From: Shinisaurus crocodilurus
Lineage: Eukaryota > Chordata > Lepidosauria > Squamata > Shinisauridae
Assembly (NCBI GenBank): GCA_021292165.1
Contig: CM037879.1
Span: 23,171,817-23,235,816 of the forward strand
Direction of reading: 5' to 3'
Length of the DNA stretch: 64,000 nucleotides
Every line of letters begins with the position of its first letter. Position 1 is the first letter of the stretch. Shown one piece after another: positions 1-26,500 of this stretch. The notes beneath the pieces are model-generated. The model made no database searches, was not told the DNA's origin, and worked only from the letters and a program-made list of their open reading frames with translations. The position numbers were made by a program, and so were the translations under genes.

Positions 1-677
1 AAGAAAAAACCCTGGGTGCATTTGGGACCCGTTTTATTCCTCTTTTTTATAGAATCTTAAGCACATGGAGAATTTGTGAGGTAAGCCAACCTTGCATTTA
101 GGTAGGTGAGTGAATAACTGCCTTATAACACACGTACAGGGTTATGGAGGAAAGGCTGGTAATTTTGGAGGGGATGGCAGATAAGATTAGAAAATGTGAA
201 TTTCTCCATCAGTAAAGCAACAGGTTTGGCTGTCTGTGTTCCTTCCTGGTAGATCTTGCCAGGAAACCTAAGTAAAGTTAGTTACAAAAAGCCTAGGCCA
301 CCGTGATCAAAATAATTCCAATAATTCTTTAAACTTTACACATTTCTATTCATTACAAATGAACATTGAATACAATGTATATAATTCAATTATTTCAATT
401 TTACAATTTTTTCTCAAAACAATTATTTCAATTTTTTCAAAAGTCCTGGCTATCCAGAATAAAGTCCTTCCTATAACCAGCGTTGTTTTTTCTTATTTCT
501 TTTTTCTTCTTACCAAATGGTAAACAGACCACCAGGTTATATGTAGTCGTTGTCACCTTGAGGTTATAGTCCTACAGGAAACCGGTTTGTATTCCCGTTT
601 CGTTGTCTTCCTCAGGGATACTTCCTCAATGTTACTTTAAACAAAAATAATTTCTCCAATGTCCTGGACTGCTTACA

Positions 678-745
678 GTTTCATATTTTGTTCTAAACAT
701 ATGTTTAGAACAAATGTTCTAAACGTTTAGAACAAAATATGAAAC
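678..745. repeat. Short perfect inverted repeat
   Basis: A 21-nt arm at 678-698 and its exact reverse complement at 725-745 enclose a 26-nt spacer that itself contains smaller palindromes. A/T-rich, in a BUB1 intron. Confidence 0.75.
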
Positions 746-783
746 TATGAAAATATGTTCATATTTCTGTTCTCCTGCTCAAC

Positions 784-936
784 ATTTAGTTCAGCCTCCT
801 GCTACAACCTGGTGCCCTCTAGATGTGTTGAACTACAACTCCCAGGATCCCCTAGCATGCTTCGCTAGCTTCCTGGTGTGTGCCGGGAGTTGTAGTCCAA
901 CACATCTGGAGTGCACCAGGTTGGAGAAGGCTTGAT
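784..936. mobile_element. Palindromic hAT-like MITE
   Basis: The two halves are inverted copies: ACTACAACTCCCAG mirrors CTGGGAGTTGTAGT-type sequence, with CCTGGTGCC arms outside. It belongs to the abundant family whose better copies carry CAGTG/CACTG ends and 8-bp target duplications. Confidence 0.7.
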
Positions 937-993
937 CAAGTTTGACTTTTGCTAACCAGAGTCAGCTTCCGGAGTGGACAGATTGTTTGACCT

Positions 994-1372
994 GGTTCAC
1001 ACATAATGACAACCCATCGGTTTAAAACCGATGGGTTTTCGTACACGAGTGGGTGTGCTGCCTGCAGCATGCCTGCCTCTGCCACTTTAGTGCACAAACC
1101 ACGATTGGCTCCTTCATAGGTTGTGCTGCGTGGTGTATGAACCTGGACCGCTGGGTTGTTTAGGAGCTAAACAACCAGCAGTTAACCCCTGGTTTGGTGT
1201 TGGGTTGACTGCTGGGTTTAGCCTCTAAACAACCCAGTGGTCTGGGTTCACACATTGTGCAGCACAACCTACAAGAGCGTAGGTTGTGGGTTGTGCTCTA
1301 AAGTGTAAGAGGTGTATGTGCCTGTGCACGAAAACTTACTGGTTTTTAAACCGATGGGTTGTCGTTGCGTGT
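994..1372. mobile_element. Foldback element with TTCACACA ends
   Basis: GGTTCACACATAATGACAAC at the left is mirrored at the right by a GTTGTCGTTGCGTGTGTGAAC-like arm, with further nested palindromes (AACAACCCAG and CTGGGTTGTT types) inside. Related elements lie at about 21915, 28935, 32966 and 57607. Confidence 0.6.
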
Positions 1373-1520
1373 GTGAACACTCTGTTCACTGGCTGGGGCA
1401 TGCTGGGAGTTGTAGGCCTTTTTTTCTGTCGAAACATGCATAGAATTGCGCCTTAAATGTCCTTGGATCGGCTCTTTTAACCGGACCTGTTCTTAAATTT
1501 CTTTTTTCTTGCCTCGCTAG

Positions 1521-17879
<16,359 letters not shown>

Positions 17880-18041
17880 ATTTTGGAAGCCTTGGGAAAG
17901 GAGAAATCATTGATGGAAACATTTCTTGATTTATAAAAACATTTGCTACGTTGAAGTTCAGATCCTGATTGACAATTCGTATAGGCTGGAGTGTCATCGT
18001 TCTTTTGCTTAAATGATGCAATGTTCATTTTTGTTTTTACA

Positions 18042-18047
18042 AATAAA
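18042..18047 (+). other. BUB1 poly(A) signal
   Basis: AATAAA lies 163 bp after the BUB1 stop codon, in a T-rich context. It is the first canonical signal downstream and implies a short 3' UTR. Confidence 0.7.
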
Positions 18048-18225
18048 CAACTTTCTTTGGGTTGGTAACACCTACCAATGCTATATTGCAGAGTGACAAT
18101 GACAGAAATGAACACTGTTACTAGGGGTGGGTGGGAAGAGAACCTTTAGCGGATTTGAAAGCGGGAATAGGATTGAAAGCAGGCTTCAAGTCCATATAAG
18201 AAGTGGAGCCAGAAGGGTGCATTAA

Positions 18226-18791
18226 CAGCGGTCCCCAACCTTTTTGGCACCAGGGACCGGTTCCATGGAAGACAATTTTTCCACAGACCGGGGGTGTGGG
18301 AGTGTGTCACCCACCGCTCACATCCTGCTGTGCGGCCGCGGGGATGTATCCGAGAGTCAAGGGGGCTGAAGCGAGTTGAACTCGCCCCACTCAACCAACC
18401 CCCCCGACTCTTGGCGACTTACCTGCTGCCGCTTGACCCAAACCTGCCGGGGAAAGGACCTACGAGGTCCCCGGTGCATCACTTCCTGGTTCTCCAGCGC
18501 TGCTCTTTTTATGTAAATACCATGGTAAAGTACCTTAAAACGGCCGCGAATAGCAAATCACGGCCATTTTAAGGTACTTTACCATGGTATTTACGTAAAA
18601 AGAGCAGTGCTGGAGAACCAGGAAATGATGCGACGGGTCTCCCGTTGCATCACTTCCGGTTTTCTGAAAATGCTCGCCGGAGCTCGCGAGCACCCCGAGA
18701 GCCAGGTGGGGTGCTCATGGCGTGTCCCGGCCTGGTTCCTAACAGGCCACGGATTGGTACTGGTCCATGGCCCGGGGATTGGGGACCCCTG
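18226..18791. mobile_element. hAT-like non-autonomous element with long inner palindrome
   Basis: Ends CAGCGGTCCCCAACC and TTGGGGACCCCTG are inverted. Inside, about 18483-18624 forms a near-perfect palindrome centred on GGCCGCGAATAGCAAATCAC. Flanks do not give a clean 8-bp duplication. Confidence 0.75.
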
Positions 18792-19086
18792 TATTAAAGG
18801 CTGGGAGAAAGATGCAGTAATAAAACACTTAATAAAAATGAAGGTAAATTTGATGGCAGGGGTCAGTCTGTTGTAGAACAAGATTTTAATCTATTTTGTT
18901 TTTGAACTTTATACCATTTACTATATGCTTGTGTGGTGGAAACAATTCCAGTATTTCCCCCCCCTCTGGCTTGGACTATAAGAATGATGCGTGCTAAACA
19001 TGGAGAGTTTCTCAGATTCAGCCCCTTCCTTGGCATCTCTAAGGTAAGAGGTAGCAGGAGTATATTAGGTCTGAGTCAGTGTAAGG

Positions 19087-19206
19087 CAGCCTTCCAGCAA
19101 CTGGATACCCTCCACATGTGTTTCTCATATTCGGACCAGCATGTTGGCTGGGGATGATGGGAGTTGCAGTCCCAGCACATCTGGAGGGTATCCAGTTGGT
19201 ATGAGG
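19087..19206. mobile_element. Palindromic hAT-like MITE
   Basis: AACTGGATACCCTCCACATG mirrors ACATCTGGAGGGTATCCAGT; core GATGGGAGTTGCAGTCC. Confidence 0.65.
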
Positions 19207-19565
19207 CATTAATATTTAATAGTCTGTGATATAACTTAATGGAAAACTAGTTTGACAATAGCATTGACACAGCATCTAAAGTCCTCTAGCAATAGCAGCG
19301 TACTGAGACTACTTCTAAAAACTGTCATTTAGCTGTTCTTGGGTAGACAGTGCACCTCTTCCACAAATATATAAAGGCAGAAGCAAGCCCTTAATTTTAG
19401 TTCATCACTATTGACAGCAGAACAGTTTGTGTTGGTTCCTTCGGCAAAGCATGTGGACAGAGGCTAAGCATTCCCTCTGACAGCAAACTCAACTGGTTGA
19501 CTACCTATTCAGTTTGGAAGCAGAAAAGGGTCACCCAATAATAAGAGGAAAAAATTTCTATATCA

Positions 19566-19680
19566 GCCTTCCCAAACCTGGTGCTCTCTAGATGTTTTGG
19601 ACTACAACTCCCAGCTTTCCAGGCCATGCTGGCAGGGGCTTCTGGGAGTTGGAAGTCCAAACATCTGGAGATCTACCTTC
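19566..19680. mobile_element. Palindromic hAT-like MITE
   Basis: CAAACCTGGTGCTCTCTAGA with TTTTGGACTACAACTCCCAG at left, TGGGAGTTGGAAGTCCAAAC at right. Confidence 0.6.
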
Positions 19681-19991
19681 TGCCCACCCTGCCCTACAGC
19701 ATACAGAATGGTGTCTGTTGATACGGAAAAAGAAACTGGTGGGAGTTGGGGGAGAGAACAAACAAATGTGCTCAAATCTGTAACACCTTAAAGTAAGCAT
19801 TTGTGGGGTGGGGCTGTTGTTACTTAGAAAATATAGATCTTCAAGACATAACCACACACATCAACAACACTTAGTTCCCCAGCTGATGGAGGCAGGTGGG
19901 GTGGGGAGTAGAACTTATCACATCTTACTAGTCTAAAAAAATCAGAGTGGGAAAGGAAGAAAAGCAAGAGCAACAGCCTGGTCTTTATGTC

Positions 19992-19997
19992 TTTATT
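19992..19997 (-). other. Candidate TPCN3 poly(A) signal
   Basis: AATAAA on the minus strand about 430 bp after the TPCN3 stop. An ATTAAA near 20095 is an alternative. Confidence 0.5.
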
Positions 19998-20425
19998 GTT
20001 GCCCCTGAATATGGGTAGATAGTGCATCCAATAAAAACTTTACCGTAGTAGACAACTGCATTACAGAGTTAAGTGTTAGACATTTCCCTACAAGTTTTAA
20101 TGCGATGTATTTAGGTAGCATGCTAAGTGCCCATGGAGAAAGTCAAGTATGTTAGGCACATCCAATGTGCTTTTTCCCTTTATAAAAATACTGCACTTTT
20201 CATGCTTTATATACATATATAAAACACCATTGGTCACTGCGGGTTGCTTAATTAGAGGGAGGGATTGGGAGAGCAGAGCCCCAAGAACCTTCCTTCTAGT
20301 TGCAAGTGGTAGATGGCCCTGCGGGGAGCTGTGAAGGCAGTAGCCAGTGAGCCACAGAAAAGTCTGAAAAGAAGACTTATCACTCCGCTCCAAAAAGTTT
20401 CCAGTTCTTTCATTCATTCTCCATG

Positions 20426-20571
20426 TTATGCAGCACTGTCAAAGGTAGGGCTGTTCGGGTAAGCATCGTCTGGGGAAAGGTTTAAGATCTCATCCAGTGA
20501 AGGGCCTTCTTCTTCCGGAGGTATCTCTGCTTCAAACATGCGTTGAAGTAAGGCATCCACCGTCCTGTATC
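20426..20571 (-). CDS. TPCN3: TPCN3 terminal coding exon 19
   Basis: Acceptor CTCCAG, phase 1 in, ending in a stop at 20426-20428. It encodes RTVDALLQRMFEAEIPPEEE and an acidic tail. The junction with exon 18 gives a seamless KRYRTVDALLQ. Confidence 0.8.
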
Positions 20572-23500
20572 CTGGAGCCAGGGCCAAAACCAGAACAAAA
20601 CAGTCTGATGTTCTCATTACAACTGTGTGCAAATACTTGAGTTCTACAAGGGATCCCTGGCTTAAGAGACAACACAGGGTGGGGGGCTCCGAAAGGGTGT
20701 ATGTTAACATTACAGGTTGTTAGCTGAAGCAGCCTTTTATTTCAGCCTCTTACAGGCTGCCTTAAAGGGTAAAACCCTCTCGAGGCTCTTCCAGCAGTCC
20801 ATAAAACATAAAAATAATAATTCAAAGCACAAACAACACATAAAACAGATACACAAATATTAAAATCCCTTAACAGTGTCCTGGCTGGGGCATGCTGGGA
20901 GTTGTAGGCCAAAAACATCTGGGGACCCAAGGTTGGAGAACACTGCCTTTACAGCTAAAATAATTTTGTTAATTATAATAATGAAATTATACAGCCCAAT
21001 AAACCAATTTAGAAGAAATCCACCAAGAATGGATATATTTTTAAGGCTCCCCTAGTGGCCTGCAACAAAGTAGCTGGATGCATTCCAAGAGATTGTGTAT
21101 TTCAGAGATGTGGGGCGGCTTGCTCCTTGTGCCTGCAGACCTAGTTGCTTTTCAGGGCAGGTGTGTGAGAAGGGCTTCAGACGCTGACCTAGCTTAGGGC
21201 TGTCACTCCCAGAATTGTTCTTTGTAGCCACTTTGGAAGCCTCGGGTGTATTACTTGAAAAGCAATGTATTCTTTTTCTTTGTCAGCAGAGCTGGTAACC
21301 TAAAAACAGGATCAGACTAGCTGGATCTATCCTGTCCTATCATGAAACCAAAGCGATTGTAGAAATTGCAGGTTGCAATTTCCCCAGCAATATCGGTTTA
21401 CATCAAATCCCAGTATCTTCTCATTGCAGATACACGGGGTAAGGTGGGGGAGCATAAAGGAAAACAAGCTCTGTTCAGCTCTACCTCACCTTTCCAGCAA
21501 GCCTGCTCCATTTCCTAGGGTATTTTGTTTTTTCAAAAACCTTGCTGCTCAGAATATCTGAAATGCTCTCATCACTGATCCAATCAGCTTCTTCTAATCC
21601 TTATCTGGACAGAGATAGCCTACCTACAGTTATCCATGCTCTGGTAACCTCTCGTTTGGATTACTGCAATGCGTAATACGTGGGGCTGCTAAACGATGGT
21701 TTATTTAACCCAGGGTTATGTACCCTATCCAGGATTCACCTGGCAGATGAACAAACCACAAGTTGTTTTCTCAATCCCTGGGTTGTTTCCCTCCTCCTTT
21801 TCCTGCTCTCTCCCTGTATCCCAAATGCCTTTGTGGCACTGCAGTACTGCCATGTAGAGTGGTTGGGTTTTTTGTCCACTCTTTCCTGCTGCCCTTGCAG
21901 CCTGGTGAAAACCCATGGTTCTTGGTTCACACATAAAGACAACCCATGATTTTAAACAGCCCAGAGTTCACAACCCAACAACCAACTATGGGTTTTCTTT
22001 CTGGTTTGTTCATGTTTAAGAAACCATGGGTTTGTTAGCATGGCTGGGATCACACATCACGACAACAGAATTCAAGAATGGATTAAAGAAACTATGGGTT
22101 AGTGTTGTGTGAACCAGGTCTATAACTTTTTTTTAATGCAAACACAGAAGTTACACCAAGTAAAATAGATTCCACTTATGTTCTTCCCCCTGCCGCCCCC
22201 CACCTCTCTCTGTCACACAAACACACCCACACACCCTACTCTTGGGCCAGTAGAACACTATTTTACCAAGGTGTTAGCGTAGTGGTTTATCCCCAACCTA
22301 AAAGTACCACATATTTGAAGATGTTTTCCATGCCAAGCATTCAGCAATAAAACAAGTTTCTTGATAGCACACTCACTTTTGGAAGCAATTTTAAACATCA
22401 GTCCTTTAGGCGTCTTCTTTGCTGCTATTCCCTCTTCTCCAAGGTCATTTTCATTGGTTTCCATGTTGTCTAGCAGTTTGCCATCTAGTAGTTCATCCCT
22501 GGGGTGGGGTGGGGTGGGGGGGGGAGACACCCAAAGCTATTAAAACACAGGAGATAACATCAGCCTTCCCACCACATCCCCCTAAAGCATCAGTGGCTGG
22601 AGAGGGGAGGGGAGAAGGCTTTAACACCTTGATGCCGTGGCATGCAACAGATGCTGCTGCTACAAGACCGAGATATATTGCTGCTGTGGTCAGTGCATAT
22701 GTGTGTGTGCGTGCACATGCATGGCCCCTGCCACCCCGGCAGACACATGATGTGCTCTTTGGGGCCAAAAACATTGTGCACCCTTGCCCTAAAGGTCTGG
22801 GAGGCGTTTCTTTTGCCATTTGGTACACAGCCCTCTTATATTTCCCTTCCGAGAAATCCTGGCATCTCGGGAGCCCTTGAGGTGTTACAGGACAGCACCT
22901 GTACCCGGTAATCTGTAAAGGGCATATGCTGCTTTACATTAAAAAAAGAAGCAGCAGCAAGCAAGCAAGCAAAACCACGGCTGCATGCTACAGAGGGGTG
23001 GGGCTGGCTCTGCGCTTCCTGTGCTATTAACATGGGTTAAATAAAGGGGCAGGTTTCTACTGCTGTATTGCAAATTTGAACTTTTTAAAAAGCATATGGC
23101 ATTTGTTTTCCTGACCATGCATAACATTCCAGATGGAGTGTATCTGGAATCTTGCAAGTCTTATGCCCATAAAGTTCATACAAATGTCTGTAAGTATGAA
23201 TGCCGACTGGGTGTTTGTAATGTTAAACTAATCATCTATTTTAATTTGGGTCACAGTGGCGCATGCGCGTATAGAACCCTGTATCTCAAAAAGAGCCCCC
23301 CGCAACTGCAGCCTGAAGTGGCATGGCCCATAAATGATATGGCCTAGAAGCCAGGGACTCAGCTGGCACTAGGAAGAATTGCTGCTTTTCCTAGCACCAG
23401 CCAAAATGGCTTGGGGATGGCACACAATGTGCAAAGCCAGGGACTCGGCCGGCACCAGGAGGAGTGCCTGTTCCTCCCAGTACCAGCCGAGTCCCTTTCT

Positions 23501-26500
23501 CCATGGCTCTCCCAGTACGAAGATGGTGTGTGTGTGTGGGGGGGCAATTTGTCTCCCCTCCAAATATAGTTCTTCACCATTGGTTTACTCCCAAGCTTCC
23601 CAAGTAGAGAACCGAAACGGCTGGATTTTAAGGCAAGTCCGCCATTTTGCAACTGTAGAAGGGAGGGAGGTGGCAGAAGAGATGCAAGAGATGGCAATGT
23701 CTGCTCCGATCACAGTTTCCCCCTCCCCTTGGGAAGTGATATTTAGGCCTGTTCTAAATAGGTTTAGGGTCCAGAAGAGCCATTCAGTTACTGCTTTAGT
23801 TTCACTAGTAAGCATCGTATTTGTCAGGTGATAGTGAAGGAATGTGAGAGCATAGTAAAGCTATGGAAATGAATAGTGTTTTGACAAAAGCCTTCAGTGC
23901 ACAAGAAACTGAACACAACCTCTTGTCAAAAGGTCTTCAATTTCCAGCTTATGACTAATCTAGGCCCCACTGACACAAGCCATTTTCCAGCATGTTCAGA
24001 GAGGATGCATCATGAAGGAATATTTTTTCAGAAAGGATACATTTGGCAGTAATGTCAATATGGCCGTTATGCCAATTTTGTAGTTTTTTTTAATGAAATG
24101 GTTACACAACTAAGCAACCACCGTAGTGGTGGGGGCGAGCCGTGCAGCGGCTGGCTCACAAATTTTTCGAGCTATTCGATTTTCCTCCTCCCCCCTCCAC
24201 GGACCTGACATGCGAACCCAATTGAGATGCGATCGAGATCCTTTGCTCAAGAGAGCTCGCATTAAGTGCTGCAGTTCCCGAGAGAACATGGAGATAATGA
24301 GATGTGGTAAGAGGATAGGATAAGGGCTGGCCCCAAGATATTTTGCTGCCTATGGCCTCGCCCCCCTCTCAGGTCAAAGTGCATAGTACCCAAGGCTGGT
24401 CAAGTTATTTTGGAACCCGAGGCTGTCCCCCTCCCTGCTACTACAAATACAGTAAGTACATAACCAATAACTTGCTGTCCTTTCATGCCCTTGGTCTGAT
24501 CCAGCATGGCTCTTATGATACCCAAAATCAGCTGCCTGAGGCCAGCCCTCCACACGCACAATATATGTATATAAATGGCCTCAGGCAGCTGTTTTTGGGT
24601 GTCATGAAAAGATAGGTGTACACACACTCCCTCTATATAGAGCAGTGTTCTCCAACCTTGGGTCCCCAGATGTTTTTGGCCTACAACTCCCAGCATGCCC
24701 CAGCCAGCTATGCTGGCTGGGGCATGCTGGGAGTTGTAGGCCAAAAACATCTGGGGACCCAAGGTTGGAGAACACTGCTCTATATAGACACACATATATA
24801 TTACATACACACACAGCTCCAAATGGCCAAAGAAGTCATATCGAAGCTTCTGTTCTCCCCCCCCCCACCACAGAAGGCAACTACTCAGCTTTGCACCACA
24901 CCTATGATCAGGAACTCTCCCTCAACCATCTTTGGCATGGGACCAAAAGGGAGATCTATTTTAGCTGTTGGATTACTTACTCTTGGATCCCTATACCAAG
25001 TTCTTGGATTTTCTTCTCAATGGCAGTTTCTACTTCACTCTTTTCAAGGGAATACTCCACAAAGAAAGCTTCCAGAATAAATGCTACAAAGATGCTTAAA
25101 AAAATAAATGAATCAAGAGCTGAGACACAGACACTGCATTTCAGGGAGACCATCCTTCAATTCCTTCCCCTTTTTACCTCATCTATTTACACAGCAATTG
25201 GCACTCATAGCTGCCTTTACTCATATTAATCCTTCCTTATGAAAATATTCTTTATCTAGACCAGAAGAGGCCACACATTTTACACTAGGCCTTAAATCCA
25301 GGGAAATTGACAGTAGAAATTGATGGGGCTTCTCCCCAAGTAAGAAGAGCTGAGTTGTCTATCTAGTCCAGTACGGTCTATCTCAGTGTTCTCCAACCTT
25401 GGGTCCCCAGATGTTTTTGGCCTACAACTCCCAGCATGCCCCAGCCAACTGGCTGGGAGTTGTAGGCCAAAAACATCTGGGGACCCAAGGTTGGAGAACA
25501 CTGGTCTATCTGGTAGTGACTACAATGCCATCAAGTAATGACAGTTCCCAGGGATAGCTCTGCAAGGGAGTGACCATCGCTCAGCTGCGACTCTGCTATC
25601 CCTTATTTTATTATGGACTTTGGGTTTCTGTTTTTGCTTTTGCTGCTTATGTTAGCTGGTTGAAAGTGTTCTTTTAAATTGTTTTTTATATCCTGTAAGC
25701 CACTTTGTCTACTCAGAAGTCAGTCCCATTGTTATCAATGGGGCTTAGTCCCAGGTAAGTGGATATAAGATTGCAGCCCTCAGTGCCCCCATGTAGCTCC
25801 TTGACCTTTAACAAGACTGTGAAATAAGAATTCACAAAACGATCATGACAGGAGCAGTCGCATTCGCATGGTTTATGCAGATTCCCAAGTTCAGCTTTTC
25901 TTAGCGCATCAAAGTCAGGTTATCCAGAGCACACAGAGACATGGATCACCCTCCTGTGCACAGAGTACAAAAACACTGGTGCAAGATTAACCCCCTCCCC
26001 ACGAAAAGGATACTGCACTGCTTCCATTGGTTTCTCTGATCAAAAATGGTTTTGAAATCTTGAATGCTTCAAGATCTAAGATCTAATATGTGGGTAAATA
26101 TGTTGGCTGCCATAGCAACTAGTGTGAAGTGTGGTCATGGGTACACTGGCTGGCAGAACCACACCTGGCGCATTTGGGGGAGAGGAACCAAGGTCTTCGT
26201 GATTCTGTGATCTCCCAAAGACCTTGGCTCCTTTCCCCCAAATGCGCCAGATATGGTTCTGAATCCATGACCACATTTCACACTGGTTGCTATACAAGCC
26301 AACACGTTTACTTCTAGGTAACTATGCACACACATGGGCGCCTGAGGGCATACCATAGAAGTGGCCAAGAACCTGCACCCAGAGAAACGGCAGCCTATTT
26401 TTAGAATAACATGGTTGCTCTCCCTGCAAGTGCATGCACAGAGTTTTGGACATACAAAAAGGACATGTGCACACAAAGTCAAGGGTCCCACTTTTGTGCC

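Larger units (their letters stand above)
17880..20425. other. Convergent intergenic interval between BUB1 and TPCN3
   Basis: It holds the two 3' UTRs and, between them, a hAT-like element (18226-18791) and two palindromic hAT MITE copies (about 19087-19206 and 19566-19680). No further coding sequence was recognised. Confidence 0.7.

Noticed and set aside
22419..22880. 153-codon plus-strand frame
   Set aside because: Partly antisense to TPCN3 exon 18 and otherwise low-complexity; no splice or family evidence.
24616..25229. Overlapping frames of 154 and 194 codons
   Set aside because: They run through a palindromic MITE and antisense to TPCN3 exon 17; no known protein resembles them.
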